NCBI RefSeq assembly: GCF_009870125.1
Contig: NC_046679.1
Location: 9,424,001-9,488,000 of the forward strand
Direction of reading: 5' to 3'
Length of the DNA: 64,000 nucleotides
Source of the DNA: Drosophila pseudoobscura
Taxonomy: Eukaryota > Arthropoda > Insecta > Diptera > Drosophilidae
The position numbers and the translations under genes are program-made. Positions 36,105-50,300 of the stretch are shown in pieces. A model generated the notes under the pieces. It worked only from the letters and a program-made list of their open reading frames with translations, did no database searches and was not told where the DNA came from. Within the stretch, counting starts at the first letter, position 1; each line of letters opens with the position of its first letter.

Positions 36105-38778
36105 ATGTTGATAATTAACCTGCTACACGCTCTCTTTCCACCTCTCCTTGGGGGTTACCCCTTTTCAGCGCTCACTGCCACAGCATTAGGGCTGCTGCTG
36201 CTGCTCGTGTTCCTGCCACTGCCGCCAGTCCTGGCCACAAGCGGCTTACGTGTACCTACATTCCTGCTGGAGCCCGCACCCCGGCTGCTCTTTGGCAACG
36301 ATACGGGAGCACAGGTTAGCTGCACGGCGCACGGCCACCCACCGCCCGTCGTGTCCTGGGTGCTGCGCGACGGAACGCTGGCGACTCAGGTGCCGGGACT
36401 GAGGTAAGTTTTGCGGTCGCCGCAACAATGCGTTTATGTAATAATCGGCGTATGTCTGTGAGTGTGTGTTTGCATAAGTATGTGCCGTCTGGCTTCCTGA
36501 CGGCGGTTTTGGAAGTCACATTGTTGCGGCTTCTGTTCGCGGGGGGCCCTGCATTAAAGTTATTTCTGGAATCGCTTTCGTTTTAATTGACATTGCTGCG
36601 TGCCTGCGCGAAGACGCTGCAAAGTCGAGCTGTGAAAATCAATGTTAACAGACGCATTCCCCAGAAGCCTCTTTGTGGCAGCGGTTTCAATGGAAGCATC
36701 AGAGACCGAGGGGCCCCAACAAAGGCGCGCCTTGCTTGTTGCCTGAAAAGGCCAAAGAAATTGCACAAAAGTAATGCTGCTGCTGCTGCTGCAACGGCAT
36801 CTGCGGCAGTCATATGTTAATGCCAGGCCCCAACCACAACGCCAGTCCATCTACCCCACCCCCGCTCACTTCTATCTATTTGTCTGTGGCAGCTTTGTGA
36901 ACATTTAAAATATTAAAAATGTCGCCTGACAACTTAAATGCGATGCGAGAGTGCACACACGTACTTGCAACATTAATCAAGACGAGTACATTAGTCGTTC
37001 AAGTGCAAACACAAGTAAATCTTTAATTTGCGGTTTTTCCTGCTGGCCTCCATTAGCCGGGGCTCTGCACAATTAACGCATACACTCGCATAGATTTGCA
37101 TCCGCAACTATTTGTTTGGTTTAGGCTGCTGCTGTTAACAAATTGCTGTTGATCCATACGGAGGGCTCTTAAACGGATTATTATGTAACGAAAGCGCGCG
37201 CAAATAAAACCAAACGGAAACCGAAATAAATCGTAAAAAATAGCGCACATGCCACGGCACGACCCGAAAATGAATACCTATAAAACATTGTAAAAACACA
37301 CGCAGGGCAACACATATGGCAACGAAATTTACTAAAAGAATTTTTATGTTTCGCAAAATGAAATGTCATTCCAAATACGTGATCTCACACAGGATATGTC
37401 CCACACACACACATACTCACGGCAAAAGCCGGGCATTACAAGTGTGTGAGTCGCCCCGAAAAAAAAGAGGAGAGGAACTCGAATGCGACGGCAGTGCATA
37501 GAAATGAAACAAAATTTATTTTAAGCTACTAAAGAGCATAGTTCAGTTCAAGTGACGGGTTGTATACGTACATATATAGGACGTGTACTTATCTACCCAA
37601 CCAACAGACAGAGAGACGGATAGACGGACGGAAAAACTGTCGACGGACAGCCGAGAACGGAGCACGGAGAACGGACAACGGAATGGAAAGCTCTTTTTCC
37701 CTGTGCTCCCTGCGAACGCAATAGACGTAAACAAATTGCTGGCACTTAAACATTTTTGAAAACAGCGCTTGATGAAGTTTTCCCTTTTTCGGTTGATGCT
37801 GTTTGCCATCTCGCAAAGGACAACTCTGCATCAGCCCAGCCCCAGACCCCATACGAATCCTCATCCTTGTCGTCGGTGCTTGTTAGTCCCGACTGCAGTG
37901 GAGATGATTAGCGGGCACTGGCAGTGAGACTGCAGCAGGACTGGATGATGGGGCCTGCATGAGTTATGTGATGGGAACCTGATGGGTTTTGTGTTCTGTT
38001 GCAGCCACAACGATAATCAAATGGCTTAAAGCCCTGTGGCAGCTTAAAGTCTGATTTGGCATCTCATGTGCACTGACATTCGGATTACGGAACAAGGCAG
38101 GCAGGCAGCAAGGGAATCCCTGGGAATGCGAGAGAAATGTTAGTAATTACGATTTGATTTCGAATACGAAATAACTAAGAAATACAGAATGCAAAGGCAG
38201 ACATTGGACATCCCAAAGCTGTTGTTGCAGAGTCTACTACCGCAAACTACAGCAGCTTAGACCCTTTCATATCATTTATGTTCAACAAATGCACATGCAT
38301 ATGTAAAATATGTGTATATGTTTATACATAGATATAAGTATTCCTCTATGACTACACACAGCATTACGCTTATTGCATTTTTATGTAAATTCACACTTTG
38401 CGCTCCATGTAGTTGGACCTGTGTGCCATGCTCGTAAAAATACTGGTACTCGCCAGCAAATGGCAGGCACTTTGCTGGCGCTTTTGTGGAACAAATTTGT
38501 GTGTTACGTTCTCGCCTCAGTCGCACTCCTTCTTCCTTCCAAATAAATAAATAAATAAATACGAAGCCCGAAGAATGTGCCCACTAAAATATTGCATTTT
38601 GCCTTTCGCCATTCGGTTCTTTTGTGTACTTCTAGGAAAATATCTGGCAACGGCACGCTGCACTTCCCACCGTTTTTGGCGCAATATTATCGCACGGATG
38701 TGCACGAGGCCACCTACCGCTGCAAGGCCAGCAACGAGGCAGGCACCATTCTCAGTCGCAACGTTCAGGTGCAGGCAG
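36105..38778 (+). other. Dscam-family exons 1-2: signal peptide and Ig1
   Basis: The ATG at 36105 has A at -3. A Leu-rich core (about residues 24-42, TALGLLLLLVFLPLP) and LATSG form a signal peptide. Ig1 has its first Cys in QVSCTAHG (exon 1) and second in ATYRCKASNEAG (exon 2). The intron between them is 2.2 kb and splits an Arg/Lys codon in phase 2. It contains (AATA)n near 38541-38560 and otherwise nothing coding. Confidence 0.88.
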
Positions 38779-41700
38779 GTAAGCGTAAAGTACAGTAAAG
38801 TAGCTGGCCGACTATTGAGAGTGGAGTGTGGAAGGCTGTAGGTACTGGCACTGCCACTGCCACTGCCACTGCCTCCCACCATTAGCATGCAACGCCAACT
38901 ATGGTGGGGCTTCAGGGGATCCGCGAGGAGGGAAAAGCTGTTGGGCGCATTATGTTGACAGCATTTCGAAGCTGCTCACGTTTGGAGCAGGCGGATTCCT
39001 CTGCGCCGATGGGTGTCCCTGCATTCTTTGCGATTCTGCTTTCTGCCACCACCCTGGGCCTGTCACCTGTGCGCCAGTTTTTCTTTCTTTCCACCATTTT
39101 TTTTTTCCTATTTCACCTCATATAACATTCATTTCCTGTGCATTTCCTGACATGTGCTGCCATCACGCCTTGAGGCGATCAATGCAACATATTTTCCCCC
39201 CCCTCCCTCTACAACATTCTGCCCGAAATTAACTTAATTATTTTATCCTCTCTCTGTTGACATTTCCCCGTTCGCAGGCCTCTTAATGCTTGACCTCGAA
39301 AAAAGCGAGCGTTGAGCGTATTTACTTACTGGCCCACAGCCCCAAGCCCAGAGTAAACCAATCCCCCAGCACTGTCCCCAAAAAACCAACGATGCATGAT
39401 AGTCGCTTAAAATCTCATTCAATATTTACACTCTGCATTTTCCATGTGTATCATTTGTGTCACTCTTTTTCTACGAGTTAAAAGAACAACAGGCAAAAGG
39501 AATCGACTCCTTGTATACCCCAGAAACTTTTTATCATCAATAACAGCTTTTCTGATGTATTCCAACTCATTTCCTTGTCCATTTAATATCGAATTTAAAT
39601 GTGAGAATGTGGATTGTAAATGGAACTATGAGACTTCATATACCTTGAAGAAGGGAACTTCAGTAGTTGGTATCTTACAGTCGACTTCAGCGCTATTATT
39701 TGCTTCGATCTGTTCCTCCATGAGTACACTGACGCACACACCGACACACTCATACAGATACATATATCCTTTGGTCTCTTGTGTGATTCTTTTTCCTTTC
39801 TTTCGATTTTCGTATTTTGTCTGCTCTTCAACTTCCGTTTTGCATGTAATTTCAAGCGATTTCATTCATTTAAACTGCTGCCATTTTTGCATTGTGCCAC
39901 GTTTATTGCCCCCGCTTGGTCCTGCTGTTGTCGCAGGCGTTACCCGATGGTCGGGTTGGTCGCCATGGATTGCGATGCTGCTACACCCGAAAGCGTTTTA
40001 TGCGCTCATCTGTATGCGCCGTTTGCGCCAACGGCCAGACAGCAACGTTTGTTGACTTTTATTTCCACTCGGGATCCTGCTCTCTCCTTTCCAGCATCCA
40101 GCATACGTATATACGATATATCTCTGACAGTCTTTCTCTGATTTTTGTTTCTGTTTCTTTTTGTGCTCGCCCTGACTCTGACTGTGACTCTGGGTCTGGT
40201 TCTTGTTCTGCCTCCGCCTCCGCCTCTCAGTGGTGCGTCGTCAATTCCATGTGCACGTGGAAAACACTGAAGTCTATTTGGGAAATTCGGCGTTGATTAA
40301 GTGCGCCATACCGGAATATGTACGGCCCTATGTACGCGTGGCCAGCTGGCATCGCGGGGAGGAGATACTGCTGCCGGATCTGTCGGATGTCGGTGAGTGT
40401 TGCCACATTTTAACACACACCCCCCCCCCCCAACCCAGTGTGGGTGTGGGTGTTTATCTGCTACTGAAATTTATGTGCACACAATTCTTTTTGTTGTGTG
40501 CTACCAATGAAGTTGCAGTATCGCTCCGGGGGGGTTGGGATGGGAGAGCGTTGACATTTATTGGAAATGGTTACGTATACGCAGTGGGTGCGGGATATGC
40601 TTTGATTTTGCTGCAGTTCTTTCAGCTTACAGCCCTTGGTTGCTGCAATTGCAATTTCTCTGACCCACGATTATTATTTCTGCACAGCGGGTCGCTACGT
40701 GGTCCTGGCCGCCTCCGGGGACCTGTACGTTCGCTCTGTGCGCTCCGAGGATGGCCTGATGAAGTTCAGCTGCCTGGTGACCAACACTCTGAATGGGGAG
40801 CGGCAGCGCAGCGATGCAGTGATGCTGCAGGTTAAGGGTAAGCTCCGACAATCAACCCCAGCGGGCGAAGCATCAGCAAAATCACTCATTGTACACTTCC
40901 ACAGAACTAAGCAAGAACCTGGCACCACGCACCACCCAGAAGCCCGTGATGGAGATTCACGTGGAGCGTGGAAACGATGTTCATCTGCCGTGCAACATAC
41001 AGGGCAATCCATTTCCCATATTCACGTGAGTTATCCAACTTCCATATTTTACCATAGCCTTTGTTCGTCTCTTTTCTGTGCTCTGTTTCGTTTCGGGGGC
41101 TAATTTTATCCGTTTTTGTTGCCACTGCCTGCTGGCGGCCCAAATCTGTATCTGTATCTGAGTATCTCCGCAGTTGGCAATAAAATAACATCACGCAGCG
41201 GCCGACAGGAGGAGGGTTCTAGGTTATAGACAACACTTAAGTGCATTTGAATGTTTGCCAGGGGAGGCTGGCTTTATTGCATATTAGGGACTTCTGTTTT
41301 AGTGCTAATTAGGAGTCTTTACGGACCAGCTGAAAGCACCGGGGCACTAACCGGCATGGGCATTAGCCATGTGCTAATAGACAACGAATCTACTGAAGCA
41401 GACGACGGCTCACACAACAAACAAACTAATAAAGAGCCAGGACCAGTCCCAGTCTGCTTGGAATTGGAAGTAACTTAATCATTTTGCTTACCCACTCGGA
41501 AAGTATCGGCTTACAAAGCCAAACACTTCGATGGCCAAACAATAAAAAGTAATGAATGGTAATGAATGGATGAAAGTCAAAGAACAACACATATCAAGTA
41601 ACCCCATGGCGGGCCGTCACAGCTAATTAGCAAAATATACTCGTATGTACGTAAAGCAATAAGCACCGTCGATGCTCGGGGGGAACATAATTTAACAGTC

Positions 41701-44700
41701 TGTTTCACTTAGCAGGGCTTATTAAAATTTCATGCAGTTCTAAACACTTAATACACACAAACTCTGGCATACTCACAGTCCTTCTGCAAAAGGGCAAACA
41801 CGCGACAACGACTCAGGCAGTCATTCAGACAGACAGACAGACACGAAGAGTGGCTGTGAACAAAAAAAAAACATAAGACAAACACGTTGAGAGCAAAGTT
41901 TTCCGTGGGAAAACATAAACGCTAAGGCAGACAGGAAAAGTGCCAGAAATATTTTACAAACAGACAGCGAGAGAGGGAGAACTCCCCTGATTACTATAAA
42001 TGCGGGAAAAATGCGATAATTTTGTTTTTAGCATAAGTTTATGCGTGAGCCGCTGTCTACGTGGCCGGAATGTCCAACAGAAGTGGTAGTTGCGGAATCC
42101 TTATTCAGGGAAATTCCCTACGAGTCCTTTATTGATTTTTTAGAGTGTTTGTGCTCGAGCGTGAATGAATCTGTATGTGATTGAGTTCGTGCTGAAAAGT
42201 ATTCTATTTGGAATGGATAGAAAAAGAAAGCAGGACGGACTAAAACAAAATTCTAACCTAAGTGATTGAGTGAGAATAGTATAAAGTACTTTGGCAGAAA
42301 GATTGAGAAAGAAAAACAAGGTATTCTAATAATTTCAACCCAGAAACATATATTTTCAAATTTAATAAAATAATTTTAGAACCTAAAGGGGTTGAATTTA
42401 TTTCTTGAACAATGATATTTACCCGAAGCTGATACTCTCTATGTGACCTTTATGAGGAAGAGTTTGTTTCCTTATCAAATTTGAGCCTCATTTCATATCT
42501 TTCCATATCTTTAGTTCATTTTTGGTCCACATGAATTTCTGTGAAACAAAGCAAAATTTAAATCAATAATGAGTTAAAGCATGGCCAAAGAACTTTACAT
42601 ATTTACGCTTTACACTCTCTGATTTATAGCTGGTATCGCGTTTCCGACTCTGCAGCCCTCTATCCCATACCCTCGTCACAGCGAGTGATACTTTCCCGAA
42701 CGTTGCTGCTCATCAAAAATGCTGACGAACGCGATGCGGGCAAGTGGGTAAGTAACCATTAAACATCCAACTGCTGACAAACAGAACACTGAGCGACGTA
42801 TACGCATACCATTCGGATACCCCCATTCGGATTGAGATTCCATTCCGAACATACTCGTACTCGTATATAAATACCAAAAAAATCTGCCATTTCCCCTCTA
42901 ACTGTGGCCTTTCGTCGCTCCCGTTCTCGTTGCAGATATGCCAGGCCTCGAATCAGTTCGGGGAGCAGCGCATCGAAATTCGACTCAGTGTCAATTCGTA
43001 TGTATCTGTGCATATATTGCCGCAAGTTCAAATTGTCAATTCGGGCGGAACGGCAAATTTCAATTGCACCACAACGGGCTCGGCGATCGATGCCATCGAC
43101 TGGCTGCACAATGGCAAGCCGCTGCAGGCGAATAATGCACTCACCACCGGCAGGGATAAGTAAGTAGAGCCAGCCCGGAATAAAACTGGGATTGGGATTG
43201 GGGATTGGGGACTGTGACCGGGATTGGGATTGTTACGTATATGTATATTGGGGCATGGGAGGACTAAGAGGACGTGCGAAATAGGAGCAACATGCAACCA
43301 GGCAGGCACCCACAGCCCACATGCAACATTGTACGTATAGCCGATTTCGATTTTTATCAGTTTCGCCAGTTGCAAAACGGTTGCTGCAAAAGCCTTCCGT
43401 CCCAAAAATATTAAAAAAGGACCCACAGAGCCATAGATTACCCTCAGCCCTTTATTATTCGGCGGCGTTGTTAGGGCATTTCTTATAGCGAAAATGTTTT
43501 ATTGTTACTGTTATTATTATTATTATTGATGAACGTGGTCGGAGTGGCCGTGGCTGGCAACGGCAAAGGCAACCGGGCTGGTGAGCGAACGATTTTTATA
43601 TAGCAGTTCATTGCCTGCCAGCCGCAAACTCATTTTTTCGCCATTGAACGGGTATGTCAGTTACTTTATAGATACTTGTATAGGTACTGATCGTAGAATA
43701 ATTCTCTGTAAAATCGTATGTATTTTGTTTTATATTACACTGTCTGAAATATTTGGGAAAAAATAGTCTTAGTTAACATAACTATTTTTGTTAAAGCCGT
43801 GAAAACATCAGAATTCAAAAGAGAAAAAACGTTCACAACACATATTTTTTATTAAGTCGCAACTACACATTTTCATTTGCACTGTGTTACTTGTATTATT
43901 TATAATACAAGTAAACAATTTTTTTATGCAGACCCTGCACGAGTCCACTAATCCTGAAAGTCAGTTTAACTTTCAGCAAGTGTCACACCAGCATTACGCT
44001 TGACGTTTTTCGGTGGCAGCTCTGATTCCACAGCTGTATTTTATTTTCGTTCTGTTCAGTGCGCTTCGGTTCTGTTCGATTCGGTTGATTGTTTAAAAGC
44101 TTTGCTCTGTTTCGGCGGGGGCTGATTGAGTGATGCTGTGTAAGGTCAGTGCTCAAAGGACTCTGATTGTTTCCATTGATAATGCAGCATAAATGTTTGC
44201 GGATAGTTTCATTTGAATTGGTTTTCGATGTCTGTTGATGGCCAAAAGCAATTAATCCGTAGCGCACTCAGCGTATGCGTATGCGTATGGCCAGCTCTGT
44301 TCAATTAGAAAGGTATATTCTATTGTTTTTAATTAAGGCTCGCCTGGAAAATCCAAGCACCTACACATGTATATGTACCTGTGCACAGCCAGCATAATGG
44401 ATGCAAATCCCATGCCCCGAATACTAGGTGTTTACCCAGGCCACTGGGAATATACTTGGCCCAGAGGTAGAGAGATGCTTTGTGCATATTTTCGCCTGAA
44501 TAGCTCGGACACATCTTGATAATTTAATGCAAATTACACGAAATCAGCATAATACGTAGCCGTTGCCGTTGCCATTGCCAGGGCGAAACCGAAGGCAAAC
44601 TAAGTTCGCAGCCAGAGAAGGCAGCATTTGTACAGCAGCAGCTGGTGGCAAACAAACTGGCCGGCAAAAACAAACATCCCTGGCTCACTCCCTCTCATAT

Positions 44701-47265
44701 ATGTATACTTATGTAAATATGTATGTGTGTGTGTGTGTGTAGGTCTGTTTGTGTTGCTGCGATGGCCAGCTGCTGGCCAAGGAAAATTGCTGGGGGGATA
44801 AGAAGGCGAATGGGAGACCGAGCAAATCAGCATTACAAATCAAGCAGAAATTTTTATGCTTATGCTAATAAAATAAATAACAAATTTCGCCTGAATGAAC
44901 AAAGGGCTACGAGGGGCGCACACAGATACACACCCAAAAACACACATGTCTCCATGTGTCTGGCTTGGTGTGAGTTTATGGGGAACTGTGGGACTTGCTC
45001 GGCTTTTTCTGCAACGTTGTCAGTTTTCAGGAGTTTACCCGACAAACTTGGCATTTTTAACACTTTTTCTCGTGTTTTTTTTTCTTTTTTACGTTAACCC
45101 CTTGTCCTTGGAAGCATACGGTTCCTATCGAAGAGTTCGCTGCTGGTACAGAACGTGGGACGACGGGACCGCGGTGTCTATCAGTGCCTCGTCGAGAACC
45201 AGCGCGCCAGTGCCCAGGCCATGGCCGAACTGAAGCTGGGCGGTAAGTTGACGGGCGACATGCATAGTTTATGAGTCGGAGTTTTGGCATTTATCAGGCG
45301 GTTACCGTCTCTCACCTCCTTCCAGACACTGTGCCGGAATTGATTTACACCTTCATTGAGCAGAATGTGCGTCCCGGGCCATTAATATCGCTTAAGTGCT
45401 CTGCCAGCGGCTCACCTCCGCCCCAAGTAAGCAGCGACCCCCCACTGTGCCACACCAGCAACTACAAATGTTTTATTGGCCTTATTATGCAATATTATAA
45501 CGTACATTGCTGAATAATCGCTGAAATTATGGCCAGCTTGTAGGCGGAGCTTCCGGTTTTTATTGATTTTTCTCTGTTCATTGCAGTTTTCCTGGATGCT
45601 GGACTCGCAGCCCATTATAGACGTCTCCCTGCATCATCGGTTTGCCATCGGCCAATTTGTCGATATGTCTGGTGACGTGATAAGCCATTTGAATATCTCG
45701 CATGTGCGTCCCGACGACGGCGGCTTGTACAGATGCGTCGCCACCAACTCGATGGGCAGTGTTCAGCACTCGGCCAGGCTAAATGTTTACGGTAAGTTGA
45801 TAGATTGGCCTACAAACAGACGTTCCCCCTGCCCCAACCCGTCTCCCTTAATTGTGACATATATGTATTGTAAATGGGTGCCGCCGTCCACTTTGTTATC
45901 GCGCCTTCAAAAGCCCCTTTTGTGTGCTGGCCAAACAATGCAAATCACAAAGCCCTCCAATTCCGGACCACGAATTTCGCTACTGCCGCCGGAACAACAG
46001 AAGCAGCAGCAGCGGCAGCAAAATCAGGAATCGGGAGTCGCCAATCGAGGAGGGAGCTGATTGGAAATGTTGCCAAGGCTACGAAACAAAAACTGAATGT
46101 GTAAAAAGGAGTGTAGAGTGTAGAGATATGGGGAAAATAACTCTGCTATTCAGCCAGAAAATGCTTGGCTGCGCGTTAAAGAAAATCTCTTGAGGCAGCG
46201 ACATCGACTGCGACAACAAGGAGGCGGATTCAGGCGATGAGGATGATGATGATGTTTCTTTCATTCCAATCATGCCACACGATATGCAACCAAAGCCACG
46301 GCATCAATGCCTCGGCTTTTGCCCGCTAACAAGCTGCTGCTCTCCTGCTCTTCTGAGTCTTCTGTGAAGACGGCTCGTGTGAATTGCCTCTGCCAATGGC
46401 TGCTATCCCGCATACAGACTCACAAATAATCTCTGTGTCACATCGGAGTATAAAGTGTAAATATAAAAGTGTCAGCATACGGGAATCTCACTCGTTATTC
46501 CTTCGCTTGCCTCCTCTCGCTCAAACTTGGAACTTTTGAGCATTGTAAGCAGTTCCGAATGCGTAATCTTAACGTGTTAATAATGCATAAAGGAATGGAT
46601 ATGTGACAGATATAAATCATACGCCTTGTATGCCAAATGATTGATGGTGAACGGCTCTGGCAGCTCCGTGCAGATTTTCAATCCCTGTGTGCTGTATGCT
46701 GTGTGCTCGGGGTTGTCTGTGGCACGATAGTGTGTGTGTGCCTGCGTATACTTGATATTTAAGTGGGCGTGCGTATTGATGATAAATGATGCTGTTTTGA
46801 AAGCTGTCCGGCCCGCACTGTGGAGCTGAATTGAAAATCAAATTAGCCACGGCCAGTTGTTCGCCATAGTTATTGAAGATGTATGGAAAATGTGAGTGAA
46901 TGGGTAAACGGGTGAATAAATCAGGAGGCGGAAGTTCTTCCTGCAGAGTGCCGGCAGCACCCAATCAATATCCATCTTGGTTTTAGTGGCTTTTCCTATA
47001 CTTTCAAAGACACGGGCTGCTTATATTGCGTCAAAATGATTTCGATTATGAGCAAGCCACTGCCCCCTGCTCCATCAATACCACCCATCGAACATACGAG
47101 TGCTATGAGTACTGCCTAGCCCGATGAAGCCTATTGGGCGGCGGCGAAGCCACAGGATTTGGTCCGCCTGTTTAATTATGAATATTGCAATTTATGCAAC
47201 GCATTCTCCGCATGCAGAGGCTTCGCATTAGCAGCACTAAAAATGCATACACACACACAGATGCG

Positions 47266-47301
<36 letters not shown>

Positions 47302-50300
47302 AAACGAATGCAGCCTTGTGGCTGCATCTGCATTTTATGCATTAGCGTCGCTTGTGCGCCAAACGAATATAATTGGAATTATTCAGCATTCGTGCCGTAT
47401 TCCTGCCTAATTGCATTTTGTAACTAATTTAATAAATTTCTCAATACCCCAACACGGACACATACAGTTGCGGTCAAAGTAATAGTATTACTGCTACTGC
47501 ACTGTCACTCACTTGAATAGCACCCGCTGTAGTTTTCAATTCCGAGCCCTAATTGCTGCAACTGCAACAGAAACCAAAACCAAAATAAATGTTTGTCATT
47601 CATTTAAATTTAAAAATTATCGATAGTTACAAAACGCATTAGAAAACCCAATTGAATTTTGCCACAAAAATATATAGAAAGGAACGCGACTTGCTCACAA
47701 TTATTTATTTTTTTATTATTTATTTATTATTTTCAAAGTGTATAAAATTGAGTTATGGTGTACTCTATGCCGAATATATGTAACTAATTGATGCAGATTC
47801 TACTTAGTTTATGAATTTTTAATAATATTCCTGTATATATTTTTCTAAAAGTTTAGTTTATGAAAGTTCAAGCTAGTCTAAGCAGGTTGGGAAATATTTT
47901 CCTAAAGCATAAACATACGTATATAAACTTTTCTTATGACAGAGGCTGCATGTAAGTAAATCTTATGTACGTTTCGTTTCCAGGACCGCCGTATGTGCGA
48001 GCCATCGGACCGATCAAAGCCGTTGCCGGGGAGGACATAATTGTGCACTGTCCGTTTGCCGGTTATCCCATCGAACAAATTAGATGGGAGAAAGCGCATC
48101 AGGAATTGACAACGAGTAAGACAAATTGGAGAAGGGCGCTCGACAGCACTTTACACATTCCTCCTTTCCCCCTAACCTTGCACAGGCACCCACTTCGAGC
48201 TGGCCACAGTTGCCGAAGGGGGACAGCTAGTCATCAAGAACGTGGAGCCTGGCCGGGACCAGGGCATCTATACGTGCATTGTGCGGAGTCGGGCCGGCGA
48301 GGAAGCGCGCCGTGACATGCAATTGAACGTGAACAGTAAGTAGAGGGGACTCGACTGTCAGTCCCTGCCCTCTTTGGCTCCTCCCGACACACATTAATGT
48401 CTGTCCGCATTGTTGGCTAATCGCTCATCAAGGTCCGCCCGTCATCGAGCCCTTTAAGTTCCCCAAGAACCTGCAGGAGGGCGGCCGCGCTCAAATCACC
48501 TGTGCAGTCTCCTCGGGCGACATGCCCATCTACTTTAGCTGGAAGAAGGACGACAGCTCCATTCCGAGCAGCCTGCAGGTAAGTCCTTCGTACATCGAGT
48601 CCTTCTTCTTTGTTTCAAACTGTCCAAAATGGCATCGAGAAAGTTTTGCACGTCTTTGTCGCTACTCCTGTGTTTCTTTCAATTTACCAGATTACCGAGA
48701 AGAAGGAGGAGTTCTACTCCCTGCTGGTGTTCAAGGACATCAGTGCAAAGCACAGCGGCAAGTACACCTGCTACGCTGGCAACGCGGCTGCCAAGGTGAA
48801 CTACACGGCAGAGCTGCAAGTGCGGGGTGAGTGGACTCTACTGGGCTGGGATACGATGCTGTGTGTCTATTGAAGCGACTCGCTGCTGACTCAAAAATAA
48901 ATCACACAGGATTTGTGCGCCAGTTGCTTGCCCTTTTTTCGGGCTACACTGCGAGAAAAGGTTTTGAAATCAAGACTACAAGCTGGGGGCAAGTGCTAGT
49001 ATTGGGAAGTTTATATTAGAATTGAAAACAAGAAAGGATTGTATGGATTAATGGATTGTATGCATTGTAGATTAAAACACTATTATTTATTTACCTAACG
49101 CGATTTCATATGTTCATATTGAGAGGAGATTGAAGAAAGGATATATTTGATTAGACATACATTCTAAAAGAGAAATATCCGAAACTAGAAAGATTCTTTC
49201 TCTCAGTGTATGCACACAAAACAAAGATACACACGCACACACACATGCCCACCGACCCGAGAGTTGTTAATTTTGTTGTTGTTTGTTCTTCGTTCTCCGC
49301 TCCGTTCGTTACGCTTGGCTCCGGGTCCTGGTCACGTTTCAGTGGCACCTCGCTGGAGCTACGAGCCTATGGACACGGCCATTATGCTGGGCAATACAAT
49401 ATCGATAAATTGTGAGGCGGAAGGATATCCGATTCCAGCCATTACCTGGTTCAAGGGCCAGGGTAAGTTTGCCAATCAAAATCGTACCCCGGACTTAGGC
49501 ATACGGCTCATTAAAGTCCCCTCCCTTCCCATCCCAATGGGTTGAGCCGGGACGCCTACGCCCGGATTCGACTTGACAATTAACATTCGGCCGTGCTGGA
49601 TTCTGCTCGGCAATTAGTTAAATTAAAAGAGTCCCATTCCAGGCAAAGCCTCTAAGGACTTCAAGCCCCTGAGCATGCGTAATCACTCGCTGCTGCTGAA
49701 TCTGGCCACCGACAACGATGAGGGTTATTACATGTGCCGCGCCACCAACGAAATCGGAGCCGGCCTCAAGAAGATAATTCGCATCAATGTGAATGGTAAT
49801 TGGAAGTTAGCGAATGAAGAGAACCCGAACGCGGTACTTTAATGACCCTATTTCGTTCAGAACCCGCCCGCTTCGAGCAGCCAGCCCGCAATATTAGCTC
49901 CCGTCGGAATGATCCCGTGACCCTGGACTGCCATGCCAAGGGCGACGAACCCATCACCATTGGCTGGACCCACAACAATGGACGCATCGATCTGAACAAC
50001 TTTCGGTTCAGCATCGCCGAGATGAAGACGGACAAAGGAGTGGACTCACAGCTGACCATCGGCCAGTCTGATCGCCACGACTCGGGCGTCTATCGCTGCG
50101 TCGCAGAAAATCCCTACGGTCGCGCCGAGCAAATCATCTTCCTGGCTGTGCAGGAGAGGCCCGACACGCCCTCCAACTTGGAGGTCTTTGAGGTGGGCTC
50201 CCGCACAGTGAAGCTGAGCTGGCGTCGCCCCTTCGATGGAAACTCCCCAGTGCTCAGCTATCTGGTGCAGTATCAGGCCCTCAAGTATCTGCAGTCGCAT

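Larger units (their letters stand above)
43160..45114 (+). other. Intron 7 of the Dscam-family gene, with G-tract block and hairpins
   Basis: It is 1955 nt. It holds a GGGATT-type G-tract array within 75 nt of the 5' splice site, and a pair of perfect inverted repeats at 43887-43976. Repeated TTCGGTTCTGTTC-like text lies near 44047-44085, and (GT)n near 44724-44740. No coding frame was noticed. Confidence 0.6.
40905..45242 (+). other. Dscam-family exons 5-8: Ig3 and Ig4
   Basis: Exon 5 holds the start of Ig3 with VHLPCNIQGNPFP. Exon 6 starts at the core Trp (WYRVSDSAALYP). Exon 7 completes Ig3 (ICQASNQFGEQ) and opens Ig4 (FNCTTTGSAIDAIDWLHNGKPL). Exon 8 closes Ig4 (GVYQCLVENQRASAQA). The introns after exons 5 and 7 are long (1.6 and 2.0 kb). 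Only one copy of each half-domain was found. Confidence 0.87.
45326..48826 (+). other. Dscam-family exons 9-14: Ig5, Ig6 and Ig7
   Basis: Ig5 is on exons 9-10 (SLKCSASGSPPPQ, then FSWMLDSQP and LYRCVATNSMGS). Ig6 is on exons 11-12 (IIVHCPFAGYPIEQIRWEKA, then IYTCIVRSRAGEE). Ig7 is on exons 13-14 (QITCAVSSGDMPIYFSWKKD, then KYTCYAGNAAAK). The Ig7 first-half exon is flanked by introns of only 97 and 112 nt, which leaves no room for alternative copies of the Dscam1 or Dscam2 kind. Confidence 0.88.

Noticed and set aside
43188-43231. Telomere-like repeat
   Set aside because: The unit is GGGATT, not TTAGGG, and flies do not use short telomere repeats; it is better described as a G-run array.
47267-47296. 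CRISPR-like or regulatory repeat
   Set aside because: Plain CA microsatellite; no repeat-spacer pattern exists anywhere in this eukaryotic window.
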